44,216 bases of DNA from assembly GCA_002450905.1 (NCBI GenBank), contig DKAT01000059.1, positions 29,361 through 73,576 of the forward strand, given 5' to 3'. Below the pieces are notes generated by a model. The model searched no databases, was not told where the DNA came from, and saw only the letters and a program-made list of their open reading frames with translations. Below are positions 26,201 through 33,854 of the stretch, in pieces. Each line of letters opens with the position of its first letter. Position 1 is the stretch's first letter. This stretch comes from Spirochaetia bacterium UBA6919. GTDB lineage: Bacteria; Spirochaetota; UBA6919. The position numbers were made by a program, and so were the translations under genes.

Positions 26201-26794
26201 TTCATAGGAGGATGGAAAAATATCTATTATTCCTCCTTTTACAGTGAATGTTCCCGGTTGTTCGACTTTATACTCCCTTGAATATCCTAACTCACCTAGT
26301 TTATGGATCACTTCATCATAATTGATCTCTTTTCCAATCTTAAATATCAAGTACTCTTGTTTAAATATATCTTTTGGGATAATCACTTTCATTAAATTAA
26401 CTACAGGAGTTACCAGTAGAAGGGGTTCTTCAGACAACAAATTATGAAGTACTTCTATACGGTGATGGACGACATCATAAAATGGGGATATAGATTCATA
26501 CGGGAGTATTTCCCAGGGAGGAAGATAAAATACCATTGGACTCCTTGACATGGATTTTATATCCTGATAAATCTTTTCTCCATCATGGGTAGTTGAGGTG
26601 ATATAAATGATATTCTTATCATTCTTACGGAGATCGTGAAATAATTGATAAGCTAAAGCTCCTTTGGAACCTCCATAAACCCCATTGACTTTATATGAAA
26701 TATTTTCAGAAGAAGAATTTTGTACAGCACCCAGTATATTTGTATAGCTATCGCATTTAGAAATGGTTTGAGGAATGGTATGTATCAATCGCAT
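23285..26794 (-). CDS. mfd: Transcription-repair coupling factor Mfd
   Basis: ATP-dependent translocase that removes RNA polymerase stalled at DNA lesions and recruits the UvrA/B excision machinery. The 1169-residue length is normal. Order of parts: N-terminal UvrB-like module (KNIIYITSTTHDGEKIYQDI, PWEILPYESISP), the RNA-polymerase-interacting domain (YKKLRKVTSAPIESFYDLKK and the following HINYGIGKYIGIERI), the RecG-like motor with Walker A GDVGYGKTE (Lys663) and Walker B DEEQ (758-761), the TATPIPRTLHMSL motif, RGRVGRGNRKGYCYL, and a C-terminal UvrA-binding region. All motifs are intact. The ATG has no strong ribosome-binding site. A 27-bp palindrome sits 103 bases upstream. Confidence 0.98.
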   Translation of the reverse strand: MRLIHTIPQTISKCDSYTNILGAVQNSSSENISYKVNGVYGGSKGALAYQLFHDLRKNDKNIIYITSTTHDGEKIYQDIKSMSRSPMVFYLPPWEILPYESISPFYDVVHHRIEVLHNLLSEEPLLLVTPVVNLMKVIIPKDIFKQEYLIFKIGKEINYDEVIHKLGELGYSREYKVEQPGTFTVKGGIIDIFPSSYEDPIRIELFDTEIESIRLFDSQTQLTKSKLDIAEILPQRELIITEDSKQQAIQNILDRYPDNPNTKQTIENIKNGNYFQGIEHLLPFFYQRNTLIDYLGESSIIIYEDMEQIKKRCDNLFKECQTLYHQSHKVNMIKAEPEELFDTFDIISERTKQYIDISSFSSANKDQSLFKFPFASSDSYSGELSLFKDSIKKKLDDNYRIIIFSSYEGQAHRLYTVLKDLNPMLDFEYDETANNNLKKSKSNKEFNFDQYSKGLFLGVSELSEGFSFDEQKIMIILDREIFNRKRTQYKKLRKVTSAPIESFYDLKKDDLIVHINYGIGKYIGIERIKALGKEKDFILLIYADDEKLYVPIEQLNMVQKYIGSQGKKAPLDKLGSKSWDRTKTRVRRSVEEIAEELVKIYSVRMKLNGYAYSKDTEWQHEFESGFQYEETPDQLTAIRDIKQDMESPRPTDRLICGDVGYGKTEVAIRAAFKAVMDGKQVAVLTPTTILCEQHYRTFKERFMLYPIKIDMLSRVRSAKEQREILKKLQDGELDLVIGTHRIVSKDVQFKNLGLVIIDEEQRFGVKHKEALKSLRTLVDVISMTATPIPRTLHMSLVKIRDMSIINTPPENRLPIETYVMEFNEEIIKDAIYRELERDGQIYFIYNRVQTIKSFVHYINQLVPEARVCMAHGQMDEHDLENIILEFINQKYNILISTTIIESGIDIPNVNTILIDRADSLGLSQLYQLRGRVGRGNRKGYCYLFYPQDKALSEIAQKRLAVINEYTDLGSGFKIAMKDMEFRGAGNVLGIEQSGSIVSVGFELYCKLLDEAVAELTTGEKQPDMDLYVDLKYDGYIPDTYIPDEKQKIELYKKMAGALSKGDIQIIQNEMIDRFGEPPDIIRNLLKLSEVKILARNIKIASIVEKGSEVAIEFNEYSIVNPEKIILICQKNKNTIRIRPDDNNRLYLKIADLPLNEKVHFLKDIITSLN

Positions 26795-26896
26795 ATTTGT
26801 TGCCAGATAATAAAATAATGAAATAGTTTAAAAAATTGAATATACCTATCGGATTTTTTTAAAAATAACTACACATAGGTTTGATGGGTAACGACA

Positions 26897-26923
26897 ATCG
26901 GAATCATAAATTTTAGTTCCGAT
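26897..26923. repeat. 27-bp palindromic element, copy 2
   Basis: Seven-base arms ATCGGAA (26897-26903) and TTCCGAT (26917-26923), with imperfect extension outward (CGACA and GTTGATCG sides). It is the same length and about 22/27 identical to the element at 20164-20190. It lies between the M14 peptidase end and the mfd start. Confidence 0.6.
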
Positions 26924-27035
26924 GTTGATCGTTTTAATTGTATATCTTATTAAAAGATCACAATAAGATGGTTATCCTGGGTAGTTTTCTGAAACTAATG
27001 GTAAAATAAATTTATAATGTTGATAATCGAAGCAT

Positions 27036-27902
27036 TCATCTTTTAATCGGCGATAATTTGCTTTTCTTTATTTTAGGATTATGCAAGGATTTTTTCTTTA
27101 TTGGATAAGTGATTGCAGTAATCAGAGCTTTATAATTATCTCTCCAGGCTCGATTGATTGTTATATATGGTAATTCTATGTTCACAACGGGTATATTTCT
27201 TTCAGAACCATAATACGTACCAAAGGAACCAGGAGTTGGATATCCAATGTCTGCACTTAGCCTGTAACCTGATAATTTTGACATCAACTGGGCTAAAGGC
27301 TTGGCTGGACCGTCATAATTTATCATATACAATGGGCTATGGATTGTAACAATTTTATCAGGGGGATATTTTTTTAATAAATCCAGTATGATTTTAGTTT
27401 CTGGCTCAGATGCCGGACTTGATCCTGGATGATATTTAGATTTTTTAGAAGTAGGTCTCCAATTTTTTGTTGGGAAATTACGATTGATATCAACACCTCT
27501 AATATTTGTTCTTATAGCCTTGAAAAGACCATCTGGGTTTACTATAGGAATGAATATCACACGATGTTTTTTAAATATATCTTTCCTTCGATAGTGTAGA
27601 TACTCAACCAGACGGATAACTAATTGACAACCTACAGGTTCATCACCATGAAATCCAGCAAAGATAACAGTAAGATCACCTCTATTTCCTCTCTTGTACA
27701 TAGAAATATCATATCCCAGTACTGAATGTCCAATGGTTTTGAATGGCAGCTTACTTGTTTTAACATATTTATAGATAGCCAATCCAAGTTTATTATTTTT
27801 TTTAAATAGAAGATATTTTTTAATTTTTGAATTATCAGAATATAATGGGATAATAGAGCAAAATAATAATATTATAATAAGCAATGATTTACTGATGAAC
27901 AT
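27036..27902 (-). CDS. M14-family zinc carboxypeptidase, exported; murein-peptide amidase-like
   Basis: A 288-residue protein with an N-terminal signal peptide (SLLIIILLFCSIIPLYS), so it acts in the periplasm. Zinc ligands are His85 and Glu88 (FHGDEP) and His188 (TIHSPL). The substrate-binding stretch NPDGL-x9-RGVDINRNFP is canonical for carboxypeptidase A/MpaA-type enzymes, and Glu243 in VNIELP is the catalytic base. Similarity to the MpaA group suggests cleavage of murein tripeptide or another peptidoglycan fragment, but the substrate is an inference. It lies 25 bases downstream of lon on the same strand, so lon-peptidase co-transcription is plausible. Confidence 0.88.
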   Translation of the reverse strand: MFISKSLLIIILLFCSIIPLYSDNSKIKKYLLFKKNNKLGLAIYKYVKTSKLPFKTIGHSVLGYDISMYKRGNRGDLTVIFAGFHGDEPVGCQLVIRLVEYLHYRRKDIFKKHRVIFIPIVNPDGLFKAIRTNIRGVDINRNFPTKNWRPTSKKSKYHPGSSPASEPETKIILDLLKKYPPDKIVTIHSPLYMINYDGPAKPLAQLMSKLSGYRLSADIGYPTPGSFGTYYGSERNIPVVNIELPYITINRAWRDNYKALITAITYPIKKKSLHNPKIKKSKLSPIKR

Positions 27903-27927
27903 TTATATACCTAAAATTAACAATAAA

Positions 27928-30312
27928 TTAAAATACAAGCTGAAACACTTCTTCGACTCTTTCCACAGGATGAAATGTCAAACCCTTTCTCACATGATCT
28001 GGTATCTCTTTTAAATCTTTTTCATTTTGTTTAGGAAAGATAATCGTTTTAAGTTTACTTCTCTTAGCGGCAATGACCTTTTCTTTTAAACCACCAATAG
28101 GTAATACATGACCTGTGAGGGTCAGTTCTCCTGTCATCCCTATATGTTTTTTTATGGGTTTATCGGTAGTTAACGAAAGAATACTTGTTGCCATTGTTAT
28201 TCCAGCAGAGGGTCCGTCTTTAGGGGTTGCTCCAGCAGGGACGTGAAGGTGAATTGTGTGATTCTCAAAATAATCTTTTGCAATTTTATGTTTATGAGCA
28301 ACCTTTTTTATATAGCTATAGGCAATGTTTGCACTTTCAGACATAACATCACCCAGTTGACCTGTTAATTTTAATGCTCCCTTCTCTTTAATAGAAATAG
28401 ATTCTATGAATAATACGCTTCCACCATAAGCAGTCCACGCCAGGCCAGTGACTACGCCCGGAATATTCCCCTTTTCGAATAACTCATCAGAGAAAATTTC
28501 AGGTCCAAGGTATTCTTTAGCCATATCAATAGATATTTCAGGCTCTGATTCTTTCTCACGAGCAATTAAGGAGGCTTTTTTTCTGCAAATCTTTTCTATA
28601 CAACGTTCAAGGGTGCGAACACCTGCTTCCCTTGCATAGCTATTGATGATGAAACTATATGTCTTTTTATTGATCTTCACATGATTATTTTTTATTCCAT
28701 GCTTTTTAATCTGTTTTGGAAGAAGATATCGTCTGGCAATTTCGTATTTTTCCTCTTCTATATAACCTGAAAGCCGTATGACTTCCATACGATCCAGTAG
28801 GGGACGTGGGATTGAATCTAAAGTATTTGCAGTGGTGATAAATAAGATAGTTGAAAGGTCGAAAGGTAAATCCAGATAATGATCTACGAAATGATTATTT
28901 TGTTCAGGGTCGAGTACCTCAAGTAATGCACTGGCAGGGTCACCTTGAAAACTTGCACCTATTTTATCAATTTCATCCAACATGAAAACAGGATTAGCTG
29001 ATTTTATTGACTTCAAGCCGAGAAGAATTTTACCTGGCATAGCTCCAACATAAGTCCTGCGGTGTCCTTTAATTTCTGCTTCATCGCGCATTCCGCCCAG
29101 TGAGAATCGATAGAACTTTCTATTTAGAGATTTAGCTATGGATTTACCCAAAGATGTTTTACCAACCCCTGGAGGACCAACTAGACAGATAATAGATCCA
29201 CCTGTTGTCTCGGGATTCAATTTCCGTACGGCAAGAAATTCTAGTATACGTTCTTTTACATCGTCTAAACCAAAGTGGTCTGTGTTTAATATCTTCTCAG
29301 CTTTGTTCAGATCATGAGATTCTTTTGTAAAAATACCCCAGGGTAAGGATAATATGGTATCCAGGTAATTTCTTGTTACGACATATTCTGAGGAGTGGGG
29401 ATCGATATTTGATAGTTTATCTAATTCTTTTTCTATTTGTTCTTTAACATCATCTGTGAATGTTAGGTCATTCATTTTTTCTCTAAATTCTCTAACTTCC
29501 TTACTTTGTGGATCATCTTCGTCCATTCCGAGTTCATGTTTAATTGCCTTTAGTTGTTCTCTCAAGAAGAATTCCCGTTGTTTTTTATCAATTTCTCCGT
29601 CAATTTGTCTTTGAATATTTTTTTGTAATTCAATTAATTTTACTTCTTTATCGAGAAATCTCAAAACACGATCCAATCTCTTCTCAACATCAAAGGTCTC
29701 TAGAATCTCCTGATATTCTTCCCGCTTGAGTCTTAGTATAGTAACAGCAAAATCAGCGATCTTGGACGGCTCATCGATATTAGCAAGGGTAAGTTTTATT
29801 TGTTCCAATAAGAAAGGATTACTTTCAGCAAGAGTTCTTAACTGACTCAAAATAGCTCTTGTTAATGCTTTAATCTCCATACTTTCTTCATGACGACCTA
29901 TAATATCTCTATCATCTGGGTATTCTACTCTGGCAATAACTTTAGACTCTTCATCTTTGATAAATTTTGTTATCTTAAACCTTTTGAGACTGTTAACGAG
30001 AAGATTAATACCCCCATTGGGTAAATTCATTTTTTTAACCACTTTTGCCACAGTTCCAACTCTATAAAGATTTCCACTGCTTAAACTATCGATATTTTCG
30101 TCTTTCACAAGGACAAGTCCAATGAAATCAAGTGAATTACCTATTTCATTTACAGCTTCAATTATTTTAGATGAAGAAATCACAATTGGAGTAATTATTC
30201 CAGGAAAAACAGGGCTACCATACATGGGTAGAACATATATTTGTTTGGGTATAATCTGATCAATTGAGATCAGATGGTCATCAAATTGAGGATCGATATC
30301 GTCAAATTCCAT
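27928..30312 (-). CDS. lon: ATP-dependent protease Lon
   Basis: Cytoplasmic ATP-dependent protease that degrades misfolded and regulatory proteins. The 794-residue length is typical of LonA. Domain order: N-terminal substrate-recognition domain (residues 1-200; YVLPMYGSPVFPGIITPIVI), a coiled helical region (EKRLDRVLRFLDKEVKLIELQKNI), AAA+ module with Walker A GPPGVGKTS (residues 379-387, Lys385) and the GGMRDEAEIKGHRRTYVGAMPG signature, and the protease domain with catalytic Ser702 (DGPSAG) and Lys745 (LKEKVIAAKR). GGATG is upstream of the ATG. A promoter with an embedded perfect palindrome lies 74 bases upstream of the start. Confidence 0.98.
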   Translation of the reverse strand: MEFDDIDPQFDDHLISIDQIIPKQIYVLPMYGSPVFPGIITPIVISSSKIIEAVNEIGNSLDFIGLVLVKDENIDSLSSGNLYRVGTVAKVVKKMNLPNGGINLLVNSLKRFKITKFIKDEESKVIARVEYPDDRDIIGRHEESMEIKALTRAILSQLRTLAESNPFLLEQIKLTLANIDEPSKIADFAVTILRLKREEYQEILETFDVEKRLDRVLRFLDKEVKLIELQKNIQRQIDGEIDKKQREFFLREQLKAIKHELGMDEDDPQSKEVREFREKMNDLTFTDDVKEQIEKELDKLSNIDPHSSEYVVTRNYLDTILSLPWGIFTKESHDLNKAEKILNTDHFGLDDVKERILEFLAVRKLNPETTGGSIICLVGPPGVGKTSLGKSIAKSLNRKFYRFSLGGMRDEAEIKGHRRTYVGAMPGKILLGLKSIKSANPVFMLDEIDKIGASFQGDPASALLEVLDPEQNNHFVDHYLDLPFDLSTILFITTANTLDSIPRPLLDRMEVIRLSGYIEEEKYEIARRYLLPKQIKKHGIKNNHVKINKKTYSFIINSYAREAGVRTLERCIEKICRKKASLIAREKESEPEISIDMAKEYLGPEIFSDELFEKGNIPGVVTGLAWTAYGGSVLFIESISIKEKGALKLTGQLGDVMSESANIAYSYIKKVAHKHKIAKDYFENHTIHLHVPAGATPKDGPSAGITMATSILSLTTDKPIKKHIGMTGELTLTGHVLPIGGLKEKVIAAKRSKLKTIIFPKQNEKDLKEIPDHVRKGLTFHPVERVEEVFQLVF

Positions 30313-30385
30313 TGTAACATCCTATACATAATATTTTTTTCAGGTAATGTCTGTAAGAAAAGATTTAATAGAATAACACTTTATA

Positions 30386-30413
30386 ATTATATAAATATAC
30401 TGTATATTAACAA
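30386..30413 (-). promoter_or_regulatory. lon promoter with embedded operator-like palindrome
   Basis: On the minus strand, TTGTTA (30413-30408), a 16-base spacer, and TATAAT (30391-30386). The perfect palindrome AATATAC-T-GTATATT (30394-30408) fills the spacer and overlaps the -35 end, the position expected for a repressor site. The repressor is unknown; no CIRCE or HrcA box is seen. Confidence 0.6.
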
Positions 30414-30510
30414 ATTGTTTTATTATTTATCCTTATTTAAAACTTTGTTAGATATAACAATATGAAAAAAAAAAATAAGAATGTCAACTAAAATTATTTT
30501 CAATATTTAT

Positions 30511-30538
30511 TTGACTTCTTGTCTAATTTTTTTTTAAT
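30511..30538 (+). promoter_or_regulatory. Promoter for the 30548 gene, near-leaderless
   Basis: TTGACT at 30511-30516, a 16-base spacer, and TTTAAT at 30533-30538. The ATG at 30548 is nine bases after the -10 box, and no ribosome-binding site precedes it, so the transcript probably starts two or three bases before the start codon. Confidence 0.5.
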
Positions 30539-30547
30539 TTCTTTTTT

Positions 30548-30766
30548 ATGAGGAAATCCAAAAAAAAATTGTTATTTATAGTACTTATTATAGGTATTCC
30601 TTTGATTTATATTTCAAATGAGGCAATTATATATTTTATGCCCAATGATCTTCCACCAGAAAAAAGATTTCCATGGTTTGTATCCCTTAGTGCACCAATA
30701 TCCATGGTTATTATTATGTTAATCATTGCTGTTTATTATAGAATCTGGTTATCGAAAGACAAATAA
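30548..30766 (+). CDS. Small two-span membrane protein, 72 residues
   Basis: MRKSKKKLLFIVLIIGIPLI begins the first membrane helix (residues 8-24); PPEKRFPWFVSLSAPISM leads into the second (about 46-66), ending RIWLSKDK. A basic start followed by a short periplasmic loop gives a hairpin topology. No family recognised. There is no ribosome-binding site, but a promoter fits a near-leaderless transcript. First gene of a four-gene unit with the SRPBCC, FAH and PhoX genes (gaps 14, overlap of one base, and 22 bases). Confidence 0.6.
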   Translation: MRKSKKKLLFIVLIIGIPLIYISNEAIIYFMPNDLPPEKRFPWFVSLSAPISMVIIMLIIAVYYRIWLSKDK

Positions 30767-30780
30767 ATTAGGACTGAACA

Positions 30781-31215
30781 TTGAAAGTAATATATACTGA
30801 AATTGAAATTTATGCTCCAAAAGAAAAAATATGGAATGCTCTTATCGATAAACCGAAATGGCTTGAATGGAACACTCTTGTCATTGATATGGATCCCAGC
30901 TTACCACTCCAACTGGGAAAGAAATTTAGTATGGCTGTTGCAATGGACGTTGGAAAGAAAGGTATGAAATTTCAACCTGTTGTTACAGAATATCAGGTGA
31001 ATAAATCCTTTCGATGGATTGGTAAGATTCCTGGATTTCAGGGTGAACACTGCTTTGAATTGGATGAACTTGCTGAGAATAAGACATTATTTAAACACTT
31101 TGAAAACTTTAATGGTTTTCTGGCAATCATTTTATTATTTTTGTTCAGAAATAAATTCAAAGCGGGTTATGAGAGGATGAATCTTGAATTAAAAAAATAT
31201 GTGGAAAGTAATTAA
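30781..31215 (+). CDS. SRPBCC (START-like) domain protein, 144 residues
   Basis: Small helix-grip-fold protein of the polyketide-cyclase/dehydrase superfamily, which binds hydrophobic ligands. Visible features: the first strand/helix EIEIYAPKEKIWNALIDKPKW, the turn PSLPLQLGKKFSMAV, and the long C-terminal helix FKAGYERMNLELKKY. It starts at TTG 30781 behind AGGA; no ATG is possible nearby. Its last codon overlaps the next gene's ATG (TAATG), so translation is coupled. The ligand is unknown. Confidence 0.8.
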   Translation: MKVIYTEIEIYAPKEKIWNALIDKPKWLEWNTLVIDMDPSLPLQLGKKFSMAVAMDVGKKGMKFQPVVTEYQVNKSFRWIGKIPGFQGEHCFELDELAENKTLFKHFENFNGFLAIILLFLFRNKFKAGYERMNLELKKYVESN

Positions 31216-31892
31216 TGTTAGTCCAGATTAAAAATACCCAGGAAAGTATCAAAGTAGAAAATGTCTACTGTGTTGGTATGAATTATATTCCCCATGCTAA
31301 GGAACTGGGTAGTGAGATTCCAAAAGAACCTGTTTATTTTATGAAGTCGAATAGTTGTATTACAAAGAATAATAGTTCATTGTCAATCCCAGATGATAAT
31401 CTCATAGTACACTACGAGGGGGAACTTGTTGTTGTAATAAAATATGATTGCGGTCGTATTGATGAAAAATTGGCTGAAACTGTTATTTTAGGATATGCTC
31501 TTGGAATTGATTATACTCTCAGGGAAGTTCAGGGTATTGCAAAGTCGAAAGGCTTGCCGTGGTTTCTCAGTAAAAGTTTTTATGGATCAGCTCCTTTATC
31601 AGAAATCATTTTAGCTGACGATATTCAAGATATTAATAATAAAGAAATAATACTAAAACAAAATGGTGAAATAAGGCAGAGAGAGAAATTAAGTAATATG
31701 ATTTTCTCAATACCTCAATTAATCAGTTATTTATCTCATCGTGTTCCATTAAAGCGAGGAGATATCATCTTTACAGGGACACCAAGTGGTGTTGGCAGAG
31801 TTTCAATAGGAGATTCCATCGTTTGTTCCATTGATGGGATGGGTGAATTAGTTTCCCATGTTGCCAAGCTCATATTACCCGATTTTAAATGA
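31215..31892 (+). CDS. Fumarylacetoacetate hydrolase-family protein (FAHD1-like acylpyruvase/oxaloacetate decarboxylase)
   Basis: A 225-residue cytoplasmic hydrolase/decarboxylase that cleaves acylpyruvates or decarboxylates oxaloacetate in characterised FAHD1 homologues. The metal-binding carboxylates are Glu68, Glu70 (HYEGELVVVI) and Asp99 (GIDYTLREVQ), close to the FAHD1 numbering. Conserved KSKGLPWFLSKSF and FTGTPSGVGRV blocks are present. Length is typical of the single-domain type. It overlaps the SRPBCC stop codon, and the PhoX gene follows after 22 bases. The exact substrate cannot be told. Confidence 0.9.
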   Translation: MLVQIKNTQESIKVENVYCVGMNYIPHAKELGSEIPKEPVYFMKSNSCITKNNSSLSIPDDNLIVHYEGELVVVIKYDCGRIDEKLAETVILGYALGIDYTLREVQGIAKSKGLPWFLSKSFYGSAPLSEIILADDIQDINNKEIILKQNGEIRQREKLSNMIFSIPQLISYLSHRVPLKRGDIIFTGTPSGVGRVSIGDSIVCSIDGMGELVSHVAKLILPDFK

Positions 31893-31914
31893 TTTTAAAG
31901 GAGAAATATTTTTC

Positions 31915-33513
31915 ATGCAAACAATAACTTACACAATAAGATTGTTTTTATACGGGATATTTTTCATATTATTTGTAATATCCTGTTCTAAAAAACAGCC
32001 TGAAAAACAATTTGATAAAACAAACGGAAAAAAAGTCCAATCTAATAAATCTTTTTATAACTTTACTCCGATTAAACCTTCATCAGAAGATAAAGTAATT
32101 CTACCAAATGGATTTAAATATGATGTACTCATATCTTACAAAGATCCAATCAATAATAAAGGGGATTACTTTGGAAATAACAATGATCATATAGAGTTTC
32201 TTCCTATCGATGGACTAAGCAGCGGAAATAGCTCAAACGATGGGTATTTATTTGTTAATCATGAATATGAAGAAATATCAGGGTTAAAAAATAAATCTGA
32301 AGAACAGATTAAGCATGAAAAGTATAATGTAGGTGTATCCATCTTCCGTGTCCGTAAGGAAAATAACAAATGGAAAATCATTTTAGATGACAAGAACAAC
32401 CGTAGGATCTCAGCTTTAACGAAGATCAATGTTGATGGTCCAGCAAAGGATATTATTGGACAGACAGTTATAGGAACAATGGATAATTGTAGTGGAGGTC
32501 AAACATCATGGGGAACAGTTCTTTCAGGAGAGGAGTCACTTACTTATGGTTCTGATAGGGGCTGGAAAGATTTTAAAGCGGATCATATCGGTTGGATGGT
32601 GGAGATTGATCCCTATGACGCAAGCTCAACACCTGTAAAACACACTGCTATGGGACGTTTTAGACATGAAAATGCCGCTATGATCGTTTCAAAATCAGGA
32701 AAAGTTATTGTGTATATGGGTGAAGATACGGATAATGGTGGATTTTATAAATTTATTTCGAAAGAAAAGTTTATCAAGGGAGATAGAAAGCATAATATGA
32801 CCCTTCTTTCCCAAGGAATACTCTATGGATTACAGGTTGAGAATACAAAAAATCTTTCTGGGAAAGGAAAATGGATTCCAATTGACATAAATGATCCTAA
32901 CAGTGGTTCAAAATTGAAGAAAGCTGGATATACATCACAGGGTCAGGTTTTGATTGATACCCATAAACTACTTGAAACTTTGAGTATTTCAAAGCTGGAT
33001 AGACCTGAGGATTGTGAAATCCATCCCTTGGATAAATCAATTTATCTTGCACTGACTAAAAACAAATTGAAAAAGCCAAAGAATCAATTCGGAATGATAT
33101 GGCGTATTGTAGAAGACAATAATGATCATGAATCTCTTAAATGTAGATATGAAACCTTTGCTAAAGGTGGAATAGAGAGTGGATTTTCACAACCAGATAA
33201 CTTGTTGTTTGATTCAAAAGGAAATCTATGGGTTGCAACAGATATATCATCTGCATCACTCAATAAAGGTATTTATAAGTCCTTTAGGAATAATGGTTTT
33301 TTTATGTTTAAAACTTCTGGATCAGATAAAGGCAAGGCTAAGCAATTTTTATCACCACCTAAAGGTGCTGAGTCAACTGGCCCCTGGTTTACACCAGATG
33401 AAAAAAATCTTTTTCTCTCTATTCAGCATCCGGGAGAAGGAGGACAAAAGTCTACCTGGCCTACAGGGAAAATACCGAAACCATCCGTAATAGTTATCCG
33501 TCGTGAAGAATGA
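31915..33513 (+). CDS. PhoX-family (DUF839) phosphatase, lipoprotein
   Basis: A 532-residue protein from ATG 31915, chosen because AAGGAG lies 12 bases upstream; a reading from 31858 would spoil the signal peptide. The lipobox FVISC gives lipidated Cys24, so the protein is envelope-anchored. PhoX enzymes are calcium/iron phosphomonoesterases with a six-bladed propeller; the iron-ligand Cys192 is in DNCSGGQTSWGTVLSGEE, with Glu206/Glu207 following. Other family blocks: GRFRHENAAMIV, YMGEDTDNGGFYKFIS, RPEDCEIHP, FSQPDNLLFDSKGNLWVATD, and FLSIQHPGEGG. Unlike many PhoX members it has no TAT signal but a Sec lipoprotein signal. Phosphate release from organic phosphoesters is likely. Confidence 0.9.
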   Translation: MQTITYTIRLFLYGIFFILFVISCSKKQPEKQFDKTNGKKVQSNKSFYNFTPIKPSSEDKVILPNGFKYDVLISYKDPINNKGDYFGNNNDHIEFLPIDGLSSGNSSNDGYLFVNHEYEEISGLKNKSEEQIKHEKYNVGVSIFRVRKENNKWKIILDDKNNRRISALTKINVDGPAKDIIGQTVIGTMDNCSGGQTSWGTVLSGEESLTYGSDRGWKDFKADHIGWMVEIDPYDASSTPVKHTAMGRFRHENAAMIVSKSGKVIVYMGEDTDNGGFYKFISKEKFIKGDRKHNMTLLSQGILYGLQVENTKNLSGKGKWIPIDINDPNSGSKLKKAGYTSQGQVLIDTHKLLETLSISKLDRPEDCEIHPLDKSIYLALTKNKLKKPKNQFGMIWRIVEDNNDHESLKCRYETFAKGGIESGFSQPDNLLFDSKGNLWVATDISSASLNKGIYKSFRNNGFFMFKTSGSDKGKAKQFLSPPKGAESTGPWFTPDEKNLFLSIQHPGEGGQKSTWPTGKIPKPSVIVIRREE

Positions 33514-33854
33514 TAAATATTATATTGAGAATTTGAACACCTGAGTTTATAAATTAGTTTTTTTCAGTTTTTATTAATAAATAGAGGTATTGTTTTTCCC
33601 ATGATTTTCCCATCATTCTCCCTTGTGTGATTTATTTGATATGAGATTGAGATAGAATTTTGATTTTAGAGGGTTGAGGAACAAATAAATAAGATAGTCA
33701 ATGTTTAAATAATTATTGTTAATGATTGTTGATTAAATTGTTAAATCATATTAAAGTGTGTGATATAGGAGTAATATTTAGAAATAACAATCAATTATAT
33801 AAACAGTTTTGCTATCACCATAATGACATCCGTTGAAAAAAATGGGATAACTAA
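33514..33854. other. Convergent intergenic region, 341 bases
   Basis: Between the end of the PhoX gene and the end of the haem-barrel gene. It holds the 11-bp repeat locus B (33594-33626). No GC-rich terminator hairpin and no ORF with a ribosome-binding site. Confidence 0.5.
33594..33626 (+). repeat. 11-bp-period tandem repeat, locus B
   Basis: Three 11-base units in register: TTTTCCCATGA (33594-33604), TTTTCCCATCA (33605-33615) and TTCTCCCTTGT (33616-33626). The TTYTCCC core is shared with loci at 16288 and 41075. No gene starts downstream for more than 220 bases, and both flanking genes end here. Confidence 0.6.

Noticed and set aside
30394..30408. CIRCE or CtsR box at lon
   Set aside because: The palindrome sequence does not match the TTAGCACTC inverted repeat or the GGTCAAA-type CtsR repeat.
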